64,000 nucleotides of DNA from Sternotherus odoratus (Eukaryota; Chordata; Testudines; Kinosternidae): assembly GCA_032164245.1 (NCBI GenBank), contig JAVMKO010000043.1, forward strand, positions 310,001 to 374,000, given 5' to 3'. Below, piece by piece: positions 22,201 through 32,279 of the stretch. The notes beneath the pieces were generated by a model. That model worked only from the letters and a program-made list of their open reading frames with translations, was not told the DNA's origin and searched no databases. Position 1 is the stretch's first letter. The number at the start of each line of letters is the position of its first letter. The position numbers and the translations under genes are program-made.

Positions 22201-25200
22201 GGTCTGTGTGCGCTCGCACGCGCACAGCGTAGAGGGACAGTGCCCCCCACCCCCATCACGGGACACCCAGTGCCCCACACCCACACCGGAGGCACGGGGC
22301 GGTAACCAGCCCCCATGTCAAACATAGAAACCCCTGCCTCATACCTCACCCAGCTCATCACCTTCACGTCCCCTCCCGCCCCCGGACAGACGGGGAAACT
22401 GAGGAAGAGCAAGGCCTTGGACTTGGGACTTTGGCATGGTCTTCATCACCCTCCTGTCCCACAGGGAACGTTCGTTAGGGGGCGGGAACTCCCTCCTCGT
22501 TACGTGTCAGGGTAATAACAGCTCCCTGTCATCCCCAGTCCGTGCGGCTGACAAGTGGGATACGCACCAAAGGCTCGGCCAAAATCAATCCGAGTTCAGG
22601 AACCGTCGCGCCGGGCGCCGCCCAGACCCCAACTGACATCAGGAACCGTCGCGCCGGGCGCCGCCCAGACCCCAACTGACATCAGGAACCGTCGCGCCGG
22701 GCGCCGCCCAGACCCCACCGAGATCAGGAACCGTCGCGCCGGGCGCCGCCCAGACCCCCACCGAGATCAGGAACCGTCGCGCCGGGCGCCGCCCAGACCC
22801 CACCGAGATCAGGAACCGTCGCGCCGGGCGCCGCCCAGACCCCACCGAGATCAGGAACCGTCGCGCCGGGCGCCGCCCAGACCCCACCGAGATCAGGAAC
22901 CGTCGCGCCGGGCGCCGCCCAGACCCCACCGAGATCAGGAACCGTCGCGCCGGGCGCCGCCCAGACCCCACCGAGATCAGGAACCGTCGCGCCGGGCGCC
23001 GCCCAGACCCCCACCGAGATCAGGAACCGTCGCGCCGGGCGCCGCCCAGACCCCACCGAGATCAGGAACCGTCGCGCCGGGCGCCGCCCAGACCCCCACC
23101 GAGATCAGGAACCGTCGCGCCGGGCGCCGCCCAGACCCCACCGAGATCAGGAACCGTCACGCCGGGCGCCGCCCAGACCCCCACCGAGATCAGGGCCCCG
23201 TCGCGCCGGGCGCCGCCCAGACCCCACCGAGATCAGGAACCGTCGCGCCGGGCGCCGCCCAGACCCCACCGAGATCAGGAACCGTCGCGCCGGGCGCCGC
23301 CCAGACCCCCACCGAGATCAGGAACCGTCGCGCCGGGCGCCGCCCAGACGTCACCGAGATCAGGAACCGTCGCGCCGGGCGCTGCCGAGACCCCACCGAG
23401 ATCAGGAACCGTCACGCCGGGCGCCGCCCAGACCCCCACCGAGATCAGGAACCGTCGCGCCGGGCGCCACCCAGACCCCACCGAGTTCAGGAACCGTCGC
23501 GCCGGGCGCCGCCCAGACCCCACCGAGATCAGGAACCGTCGCGCCGGGCGCCGCCCAGACCCCACCGAGATCAGGGCCCCGTCGCGCCGGGCGCCGCCGA
23601 GACCCCACCAAGATCAGGAACCGTCGCGCCGGGCGCTGCCGAGACCCCACCGAGATCAGGAACCGTCGCGCCGGGCGCCGCCTAGACCCCCACCGAGATC
23701 AGGAACCGTCGCGCCGGGCGCCGCCTAGACCCCACCGAGATCAGGAACCGTCGCGCCGGGCGCCGCCCAGACCCCACCGAGATCAGGAACCGTCGCGCCG
23801 GGCGCTGCCGAGACCCCACCGAGATCAGGAACCGTCACGCCGGGCGCCGCCCAGACCCCCACCGAGATCAGGGCCCCGTCGCGCCGGGCGCTGCCGAGAC
23901 CCCACGTGAGATTCTGGTGCCCAAACGCCTGTCCTGGGCTCTTTTATCCGCCCATCTACCCACTTGAAACGAGGTCTCGACAATCAGCGACCACACGAGG
24001 TTCCTCCCCGCCTGGCTCACTATTAACCCGGCTTCCTGCCTGTGTGGAAACCACTTTTTCTGGCCGAGTTTCGGAGAAAACACCCGGCCCAGTGATTTCA
24101 CCTTCTCGCCGCAGCCCTCGGGCTCCGTTTCTTCCGAAATAATACCTGACGGCGCTGCCCCGTTTCCCCCGCAGCTTGTTTTTCATGGCGGGACCCGCCC
24201 GCCGGCGGCTGGAGACGCCATGGTGAAATTTCACACTTTAACCCAAACTGCCTTTCGCCTCGCTCTGCCTCGGGCCTTGGAGTTTAATCCCCCGGCTGGT
24301 CCCTGGCCTCCTAGAACCACCCACCCGGGCCGGTCGCGGCAGAACGTGCACTAGTGAAAAGCAGGTGTGAAAGCCCTTCATCAAGCCCCCCTTGTGAATT
24401 CTTGTGTGGGAGCCTCACACTCTTGCCTTGCACTAGTACTAAGACACAGTGCAGCATGGTGAACACTCACTTGGGTATGTTTCACAGTTACTTTGCACGA
24501 GTGCTGAGGCATGCACCTGCTCTGGTGGCATTGCATACTGGCTTTGCACTAGTGCGGGCCTGTGCAGGAGAGAGGAGGGCACTGTGATTTGGGAGCATTT
24601 CACACTCACTTATCACTTGTGCAAATAATAGCACAAGGGAACAGGGTGAATTCTGACTCAGGAATGTTGCACGGTCCATTTGCACTATTGCAACAATTAC
24701 ACAAAGGACAGGGTGAATTCCGGATTGGAAGCCTTGAACACTCACTTTGCACTATTGTTAACATTTGCACGAGGAAGCCAAGCAATCTGATTTGGGAGTG
24801 TTTCACAACCAATTTTCACTGGTGCAAATGACAGCAGAAGGGAGGAGGGTGAATTCTGGTCTGGGAGCATTAAACATGCACTTGGCATTCACGAGAACAA
24901 ATGCACGAGACACAAGGTGAGTTCTGACGGGGGAGGAGCACTGCACACTTGCTTTGCACTAGTGCCCATGCTTGCCCCTGATCGGGGAGCAATTCACACT
25001 CACTTTGCACAAGTGCTGACCCTTGCACAGACCAACAATGCTCCCCCCCTCCCTGCCCAAATGAACCCTCCCCCCTCTGGCTGGCTGATCCTCTGTCCAC
25101 CTGTTCTCCCACTGGCCACAGCAACCCCCAAGACCTCCAGCATCCCCCGTGGGGCAGGGACATCCCCATACAACCTGCCCCATGGAATTCAGAGCAGTGA

Positions 25201-27814
25201 CTGGGCTGCTCTTCTGTAGGCGCCGCGCCTCCCGATAATCTGGAGGGATGGGGGGGCTCAGAGTCATAGGGAACAGGGGAATTTGGGGGCTCAGAGTCAA
25301 GGGGATCAGTGGGATTTGGGGGCTCAGAGTCACAGGGATGAGGGGGATTTGGGGGGCTGAGTCACGGGGGTCAGGGGATTTGGGGGGCTCAGCATCACAG
25401 GGATTGGGGGATTGGGGGGCTCAGAGTCACGGGGATTTGGGGGGCTCAGCATCATAGGGAATGGTGGGGATTTGGGGGCTCAGAGTCATGGGGATTGGGG
25501 GATTTGGGGGGCTCAGAGTCACAGGGATTTGGGGGGATTTGGGGGGCTCAGTGTCACGGAGATTTGGGGGGCTCAGAGTCACAGGGATCGGGAGGTTTGG
25601 GGGGGCTCAGTGTCACAGATCAGGGGGATGTGGCGGTTCTCAGGGGTTCCGTGGGGCGGTTTTGGGGTCCCGGGGGGAAGGTGGGCTTGTACCTCGTCCT
25701 CTCCAGCCTCATGCAGCTCTTCAGCCGCCGGCCCGCGGCGTCCGTCCTGGGGGGCTCCCGGGGGGCCGCCCCCTTCATCACCACACTGTAGTTCTTGCCC
25801 TGGTTGTTGGCCCAGAAGACACCCTGGTCGGTCTGGTAGCGGATGACGAAATCCAGCCGGGCCTCGTCCCCCTCCTCCTCCTCCTCTGGGGGCCCGGGGC
25901 CGAAGGGCAGGCGGAAGGTGAAGCGGTCGCTCAGCCCCCCGTCGGGCGAGCCCCCCGGCACGTAGCGGGCGGGGTGGTCCCGGTAGCTGCGCCAGCGGTC
26001 CCGGCTGGCCCGCACGGTCACGGCTTTGCGGTAGGCCACGTTCAGGACCCGCACGGTGCCCCGCAGCTCCCAGGCCTGGCCCGGGCCCGGCCCCAGCACC
26101 TCCTCCAGCTCCACCATGGCCTGGCGCAGCCGCGCCAGCCGCTCCGGCTCGCCCTGCCCCGGGGGGGGCAGCACGAAGGCGGGCAGCAGGGAGGGGGCTG
26201 GGGGCGGCTGGCCGGTGGGGGGCAGCACCTCGGGGGGTGACTCGGGCGAGGGGGGCGGCCAGGGCTGGTAGCGCCGCAGGCGGGTCAAGGGCAAGCCCAG
26301 GGCATCGGCGAACAGCACCCGGCGCGGCCCCGCGGCATGCTGGGAGAGCGTCTCTTCGCCATGCCCCGTGGCATGCTGGGAGAGCGTCTCTTCGCCATGC
26401 CCCGCGGCATGCTGGGAGAGCGTCTCTTCGCCGTGCCCCGCAGCATGCTGGGAGAGCAGCTCTTCACTGTGCCCCACAGCATGCTGGGAGAGCATCTGTT
26501 CGCCATGCCCCGCGACATGCTGGGAGAGCATCTCTTCGCCATGCCCTGCAGCATGCTGGGAGAGCAGCTCTTCGCCATGCACCGCGGCATGCTGGGAGAG
26601 CGTCTCTTCGCCATGCCCCGCGGCATGCTGGGAGAGCGTCTCTTCGCCATGCCCCGCGGCATGCTGGGAGAGCGTCTCTTCGCCATGCCCCGTGGCATGC
26701 TGGGAGAGCAGCTCTTCACCGTGCCCCACAGCATGCTGGGAGAGCATCTCTTCGCCATGCCCCGTGGCATGCTGGGAGAGCGTCTCTTCGCCATGCCCCG
26801 CGGCATGCTGGGAGAGCAGCTCTTCGCCATGCCCCGCGGCATGCTGGGAGAGCGTCTCTTCGCCATGCCCCGCGGCATGCTGGGAGAGTGGCTCTTTGCC
26901 ATGCCCCATGGCATGCTGGGAGAGCGGCTCTTTGCCATGCCCCATGGCATGCTGGGAGAGCATCTCTTCGCCATGCCCCGCGGCATGCTGGGAGAGCGTC
27001 TCTTCGCCATGCCCCGCGGCATGCTGGGAGAGCAGCTCTTCACTTGTGCCCCGCGGCATGCTGGGAGAGCGGGTCTTCGCCGTGCCCCGCGGCATGCTGG
27101 GAGAGCGGGTCTTCGCCGTGCCCCGCGGCATGCTGGGAGAGCAGCTCTTCACTGTGCCCCGCGGCATGCTGGGAGAGCATCTCTTCGCCATGCCCCGCGG
27201 CATGCTGGGAGAGAGGGTCTTTGCCATGCCCCATGGCATGCTGGGAGAGCGGCTCTTCGCCATGCCCCGCGGCATGCTGGGAGAGTGGCTCCTGGCTTTG
27301 CCCCATTGCATGCTGGGAGAGTGGCTCCTGGCTGTGCCCCATGGCATGCTGGGAGAGTGGCTCCTGGCTGTGCCCCATGGCATGCTGGGAGAGCAGCTTT
27401 TCGTCATGCCCCGCGGCATGCTGGGAAGGCACCTCTTGGCCATGCCCCATAGAATGCTGGGGGTGGGGCTGCCCCATTGCATGCTGGAAGAGCAGCTCAT
27501 CGCCATGCACCATTGCATGCTGGGAGAGCAGCTCATCGCCATGCCCCATTGCATGCTGGGAGAGCAGCTCATCGCCATGCCCCATGGCATGCTGGGAAGG
27601 CACCTCTTGGCCATGCCCCATGGCATGCTGGGAGTGGGGCTGCCCCATGGCATGCTGGGAGGACGTTTCTTGGCCATGCCACGGGGCCTGCTGGGAGAGC
27701 TGCCAAGAGGGGGAGCCGGGGGGGCCCGGCTCGCGGGGGGGGCGCCTGCTCCTCCCCCCCCGCCCGGGGCCGGCGCAGGGAGGGCCGCGGGGAGGGGGGG
27801 CCCGCGCCGGCCAT
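19285..27814 (-). CDS. PPP1R3F: PPP1R3F, glycogen-targeting PP1 regulatory subunit; 4 exons, N terminus disrupted by a repeat
   Basis: Coding exons (minus): exon 1 with core 26330-25693, exon 2 20544-20599, exon 3 20204-20271, exon 4 19285-19944. Phases agree (2, 1, 0). Exon 1 carries the PP1-binding motif in [13 protein letters not shown] (near 26310) and a CBM21 carbohydrate-binding domain ([20 protein letters not shown] to [16 protein letters not shown]). Exons 2-3 are short and acidic/polar ([14 protein letters not shown]). Exon 4 ends in a hydrophobic segment, [20 protein letters not shown], then [10 protein letters not shown], fitting the C-terminal membrane anchor of this subunit. A start with an ideal context (gccgccATGG) lies at 27814 and gives [15 protein letters not shown], but its frame stops at 27569 inside a 36-bp array and differs from the RVLF frame. 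The N-terminal join is therefore unresolved. Synteny with FOXP3 supports the identity. Confidence 0.92.
20330..20540. repeat. About 47-bp minisatellite between PPP1R3F exons 2 and 3
   Basis: Five copies of gctggaggcactgctggggg plus aagctcgcagcacttgggat and caccccg. The array ends directly at the exon 2 donor (20543/20544), whose minus-strand start gtaggtgctgcgagc matches the repeat. Confidence 0.88.
21085..21760. repeat. 62-64-bp minisatellite in PPP1R3F intron 1
   Basis: Eleven copies of tcaatccggagtcacccctg, attgtactgggggcagggcc, gggttctcatctcaggcc and ccggcg. It is followed by four copies of ggccgcctgtctggctgcgt (21785-21865). The core aatccggagtcac is shared with three other loci in the window. 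Confidence 0.93.
22590..23905. repeat. 42-bp CpG-rich minisatellite (about 31 copies), PPP1R3F intron 1
   Basis: Unit: gatcaggaaccgtcgcgccg, ggcgccgcccagaccccacc, ga. Variants include ccccgtcgcgccg and cgctgccgagac units that recur at intervals, i.e. a higher-order arrangement. Each unit has about five CpGs, so the block behaves as an intragenic CpG island. The long open frame is an artefact of a 42-bp period divisible by three. Confidence 0.95.
23905..24350. other. Unique intronic sequence in PPP1R3F intron 1; no feature seen
   Basis: About 450 bp of ordinary-complexity sequence between two arrays. No splice-bounded open frame, no RNA gene and no motif that I can name. Confidence 0.4.
24350..25030. 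repeat. Degenerate 70-85-bp repeat with ttgcactagtgc core, PPP1R3F intron 1
   Basis: About eight diverged units, each with ggtgaattctgactcgggag-like, cattgcacactcac and tttgcactagtgc modules. Divergence is much higher than in the neighbouring arrays, so this is an old array. The tail between 25030 and 25240 is unique. Confidence 0.7.
25240..25620. repeat. About 35-bp G-rich minisatellite abutting PPP1R3F exon 1 donor
   Basis: Units of ggggggctcagagtcacagg plus gatttgg, about 11 copies, ending roughly 70 bp from the exon 1 donor at 25692/25693. Confidence 0.85.
26333..27690 (-). repeat. PPP1R3F: 36-bp (12-residue) array in PPP1R3F exon 1 (about 37 copies)
   Basis: Unit on plus: catgctgggagagcgtctct tcgccatgccccgcgg. 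In the coding strand frame that matches RVLF the unit reads [12 protein letters not shown]. The array lies between the good-context ATG (27814) and the RVLF motif (26310). Units keep the 36-bp period apart from a few indels, notably an insertion near 27043-27050 (cacttgtgcc) and irregular units beyond 27420. These put the left and right parts in different frames. Each unit contains tctcccag, a potential splice acceptor on minus. Confidence 0.93.
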
Positions 27815-28290
27815 GGCGGCGGCTGCGGCGGCGGAGCGAGGCGGGGGGCGGAGCCAGAGCGGGTGGGGGGAGGGAGAACCGGGAGGTAGGGATGGGGGGG
27901 GCAGCCGGGTGAGGGGATGAGGAGGGAGGGGTGGGGGAGGACAGGGGAGATGGGGGGCAGGGGAGGGGGTTGAGGAGGGCGGGGCGGGGGGAGGATGGGG
28001 GAGGGGATTGAGGAGGGAGGGGAGGGGGATAAGGAGGGAGGGGTGGGGGAGGACAGGGGAGATGGGGGGCAGGGGAGGGGGTTGAGGAGGGAGGGGAGGA
28101 TGGGGGAGGGGATTGAGGAGGGAGGCGGATAAGGGGCAGGGGATGGTGACTAATGACCCCCAGACTCTTTGCCCTCCCCCCAGCCCCCTTTCTCCTGCCC
28201 CCCCAGCCCCACCCAAGGCCCCGAGGTGGCTAAACAGTATCACCACCATGCTCCAGTTTACCCCCACCCATGGACCCCCACCCGCCTGAC
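27700..28290. other. PPP1R3F 5' flank: CpG-rich start region and G-rich repeats
   Basis: CpG-rich sequence around the ATG at 27814 (gcggcggctgcggcggcgga), then an irregular gagggaggggagggggatga repeat at 27900-28135, then about 150 bp of unique sequence. The PPP1R3F transcription start should be here; no TATA box seen on minus. Confidence 0.45.
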
Positions 28291-28800
28291 CATCCCCCCG
28301 CACACCCCTCCTCCGCCTGTCTGTCACCGATAGCACCCCTCCTCCGCATGTCTGTCACCAATCACACTCTTCCTCTGCCTGACAGTCCCCACGCACACCG
28401 CTCCTCCTCCTCCTGTCACCAATCACACCCCTCCTCCGACTGTCTATCACCCATAACACCCCTCCTCACCTGTCCGTCCCCACACACACCCCTCCTCAGC
28501 CTGTCACCAATAACACCCCTCCTCCACCTGTCACCAATCACACCCCTCCTCCGCCTGTCCCGTCCCCACACACACCCCCTCCTCAGCTGTCACCAATAAC
28601 ACCCCTCCTCCACCTGTCACCAATCACACCCCTCCTCCGCCTGTCCGTCCCCACACACACCCTTCCTCCGCCTGTCCATCCCCCCACACACCCCTCCTCC
28701 GCCTGTCACCAACAACACCTCTCCTCAGCCTGTCTGTCACCAACACCCCTCCGCCCACCTGTCCGTCCCCACACACACCCCTCCGCCCGCCTGTCCGTCC
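28290..28800. repeat. About 40-bp pyrimidine-rich minisatellite
   Basis: Units of cacccctcctccgcctgtct plus gtcaccaatcaca, about 13 copies with variable spacing. Intergenic between PPP1R3F and the first candidate FOXP3-side promoter. Confidence 0.85.
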
Positions 28801-29124
28801 CCACGCACCAGGGCAGGGTCAGATGGCGCCAGCCGCCCCGCATGGAACATGGCCCCTGAACTAGGACAGGTGGCAGGGATGAGCCACCGCCCGGCTCTGG
28901 GGGGGACGGGTGGTGCCGGGGGTGCCCTTGGGCCTGGCTCAGGCGGGGGGGGGAGGGGGGGCTGGCTACTTTCTCTCCGGCGCGGTGAAAGTTGTCGCGC
29001 CCCGACCTGACCCTGGAGTTCCCCTGAAAATTCCCCGCCCTCTCGGGGGGGTCGGGCGGCGCCAGGGGGCGGGCGGGGGGCGGGCGGAGGGTTTGGCGTC
29101 GTGTCGGGAGGAGGCCGGCGCGTC

Positions 29125-29223
29125 CATATAACTGGGGGACAGCGGGGGGGGCCCCAGAAGCGTCTGTGGAGCCAGCGGCCATGGGACCCCCGGCTGGGGC
29201 GGGGCGGGCTGGAGCCCCCCAAG
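29125..29223 (+). promoter_or_regulatory. Candidate TATA promoter and short first coding exon (plus strand)
   Basis: A catataa box at 29125-29131 sits about 50 bp before an ATG at 29181 in a strong context (gcggccATGGG). The exon would encode MGPPAGAGRAGAPQ and end at the donor ccccaag|gtgagag (29223/29224). It lies in a CpG-rich block (28850-29240). It could be an alternative far-upstream first exon of FOXP3 or of an unknown gene; no downstream exon could be assigned. Confidence 0.35.
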
Positions 29224-29289
29224 GTGAGAGGGGGGCTGGGGTGGGGGGAAGGGGTGAGGGAGAGAGTCGGGGGGCCAGGCGGGCCGGGG

Positions 29290-30440
29290 CACACCGTCAG
29301 AGATACACCGCTACAGGGTCACACACGGAGACATAGACAACTACACTGACACACAGCGCTACACAACTACAGTGACACACACACAGCGCTACACAACTAC
29401 AGTGACACACACACAACACTACAGAACTACACTGAGACACACAGCACTACAGAACTACAGTGACACACACACAACGCTACAGAAGTACACTGACACACAC
29501 ATCGCTACACCATTAGAGTGACACACACAACACTACAGAACTATACTGAGGACACACACAGCACTACAGAACTACAGTGACACAACACAATGCTACAGAA
29601 CTACACTGACACACACACAGCGCTACACTAACTATGCTGACACACACAGCGCTATACAACTACAGTGACACACTACAGAACTACACTGACACACATCGCT
29701 ACACAACTATAATGACACACACTGTGCTACACAACTACAGTGACACACACACATCGCTACACAACTATAATGACACACACATCGCTACACAACTACACTG
29801 AGACACACATCACTACAGATCTACATTGCCACACACACAGCACTACAGAACTACAGTGACACACCCACAGCGCTACACTAACTACGCTGACACACACACA
29901 TTGCTACACAACTACAGTGACACACAGCACTACAGATCTACACTGAGATACACACAGAACTACAGTGACACACACACAACGCTACAGAACTACACTAACA
30001 CACAGCGCTACACTACGCTTATACACACAGTGCTGCAGGGTCACACATGGAGACCTACACAACCACTGACACACACACACAGCACTACACAACTACATTG
30101 ACACACACACAGCTACACAACTACATTTACACAGTGCTGCAAGGTCACACATGGAGACCTACACAACCACCGACACACACACACAATGCTACACAACTAC
30201 ACTGACACACACGCGGCACTACACAACAACACTGACACACATGGCGCTGCAGGGTCACACATAGAAACCCTAACACAACCATGCAGACACAACACTACAC
30301 AATTACATTGACACACACACATTCACAGCGCCACACAACCACATTGGCACGGACACAGCGAGCACTACACAACCACACTGACACAGAGGCCGACACAACC
30401 ACATGCACAGCGCTACACAATCACACACGACCACTTGCAC
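29290..30440. repeat. About 30-bp CA-rich minisatellite
   Basis: Irregular units of acacacacagcgctacacaa plus ctacagtgac, roughly 35 copies. Two longer blocks share gctgcagggtcacacatgga gaccta. No gene seen. Confidence 0.92.
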
Positions 30441-30879
30441 ACAGCGCACTAAACAGTTGTGCACCCACTGCTACACAATCACACCCACTGCTACACAACC
30501 ACACAAGCCCCTGAGACACAATCTCTCTCCCCGGTGCGCCCCCCCTCCGCCCCACGGTCCCCACGCAGAGCAAGGCGGGTCGGTAACTGCCCCCCCGCCC
30601 CATGGCTCGGCCAGCTACGCACAAGCCCTCGCTGCCGGCGTGTGTCGCACAATGTCACGCACGTGTGTGCGCGCACACACACACACGCACGCAGCCAGTC
30701 TCTGCCCCGCAAGCTGACAGAACAGAGCCAGCCGGGGGATTGTCATGGGGAAACTGAGGCACTGAGCAACTGGGGGGATTCAACTCCCGGCTGCTGGCTC
30801 CCCTCGGCGCTTTACCCACGTCGGGCCTGTTGCTACCTGTGGGCCCCCCCCCCTCCGCCCCCCCTCCCCTGCACCAAAC

Positions 30880-31250
30880 AGGGAGCCCGGACTCCTGGGT
30901 TCTCTCCCTGGCTCCAGGAGAGGAGTGGGGTCTGGTGGGGTAGAGCGGGGGGCTGGCGGCCCGGACTCCTGGGTTCCTCTCCCTGGCTCCAGGAGAGGAG
31001 TGGGGTCTGGTGGGGGGCTGGCGGCCCGGACTCCTGGGTTCTCTCCCTGGCTCCAGGAGAGGAGTGGGGTCTGGTGGGGGGCTGGCGGCCCGGACTCCTG
31101 GGTTCTCTCCCTGGCTCCAGGAGAGGAGTGGGGTCTGGTGGGGGGCTGGCGGCCCGGACTCCTGGGTTCTCTCCCTGGCTCCAGGAGAGGAGTGGGGTCT
31201 GGTGGGGTAGAGTGGGGGGCTGGCGGCCCGGACTCCTGGGTTCTCTCCTG
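30880..31250. repeat. SINE-head minisatellite, about 63-bp unit, 6 copies
   Basis: Unit: ctggcggcccggactcctgg gttctctccctggctccagg agaggagtggggtctggtgg. The B-box-like gggttctctccc and the A-box-like tctggtgg...gagc segments are those of the tRNA-derived head seen elsewhere in the window. Confidence 0.88.
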
Positions 31251-31503
31251 GCACCATTAGAAACAACCCCCCGTTTGCCCCACACGCCAGCGTCCCGAGT
31301 CGGGCCCGTGCGCGGCTCTGAGCCCCGCGGGCGCGTTTCCTCCGGCGGGCGGCCTCGTGCGCTGTGGTTTTCTTCCCTCGCACGCTGAGCTCTGCGGTGG
31401 CTGCTCGGTGCGAAAGCCCCGACCGAGAGGCTGGTGTTATTTTCGAGCAAGAAACCCCCCCTGCAAAGGGCGCGGGGCACTCCGCCCCGGGCCCCGTTTC
31501 CAC

Positions 31504-31592
31504 TGAGTCACCGCGGGCCGTATAAATCCCCGCCCGCCCGGCGCCTTTCACACTGGCTCCCCTGCCAGCGGGATGCAGCGGCGCGCCGAGCG
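31504..31592 (+). promoter_or_regulatory. FOXP3: Candidate FOXP3 promoter: AP-1 site, TATA box and first exon
   Basis: tgagtca (31504-31510) lies 10 bp before tataaat (31521-31527). The likely start is near 31551 (cactggc). A short exon follows, with an ATG at 31573 and donor gagcg|gtgagt at 31592/31593. A RUNX-type tgtggttt lies upstream near 31361. Human FOXP3 also has a separate first exon several kb upstream of the coding exons, a TATA-type promoter, and NFAT/AP-1 and RUNX inputs. Position (3 kb before the first recognised FOXP3 coding exon, same strand) makes this the best candidate. The short ATG here may be a uORF rather than the FOXP3 start. Confidence 0.5.
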
Positions 31593-31689
31593 GTGAGTGG
31601 GGGGCACCAGGTGGGTGGGGGGTCTCAGCTAGACCCGCTGATTGACGGTCTGCTCCAGAGTCAGTCCGGTGTCACCCCGATTTCACTGG

Positions 31690-32260
31690 GGACAGCACTG
31701 GATTGTGATCTCAGCTGCCCTGCAGTCAATCCGGAGTCACTCCTGATCCCACTAGGAGCCGAGCCCCCGGGGACAATCCAGAGTCACTCCTGATCCCACT
31801 AGGAGCCGAGCCCCCGGGGACAATCCGGAGTCACTCCTGATCCCACTAGGAGCCTAGCCCCCGGGGACAATCCGGAGTCACTCCTGATTCCACTAGGAGC
31901 TAAGCCCCTGGGGACAATCCGGAGTCACTCCTGATCCCACTAGGAGCCGAGCCCCCGGGGACAATCTGGAGTCACTCCTGATCCCACTAGGAGCCGAGCC
32001 CCCGGGGACAATCTGGAGTCACTCCTGATTTCATTAGGAGGCGAGCCCCCCGGGGACAATCCGGAGTCACTCCTGATCCCACTAGGAGCCAAGCCTCCGG
32101 GACAATCCGGAGTCACTCCTGATTCCACTAGGAGGCGAGCCCCCGGGGGCAATCCAGAGTCACTCCTGATTTCATTAGGAGGCGAGCCCCCGGGGACAAT
32201 CCGGAGTCACTCCTGATTCCACTAGGAGCTGAGCCCCCGGGGGTAATCCGGAGTCACCCT
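31690..32260. repeat. About 55-bp minisatellite built on aatccggagtcactcctgat
   Basis: Ten copies of acaatccggagtcactcctg, atcccactaggagccgagcc and cccgggg. The core is shared with arrays at 12190 and 21085. It lies in the candidate FOXP3 intron between the putative upstream exon and the coding exons. Confidence 0.92.
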
Positions 32261-32279
32261 GACAAACAGGGGGACACGC

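Noticed and set aside
22555..23685. 376-residue frame with [14 protein letters not shown] repeats
   Set aside because: The 42-bp period keeps the frame open automatically; it lies inside PPP1R3F intron 1 and shifts frame at single-base variants.
29290..30440. Possible telomere-like or centromeric satellite
   Set aside because: The unit is an irregular CA-rich minisatellite without TTAGGG; it is local and flanked by unique sequence.
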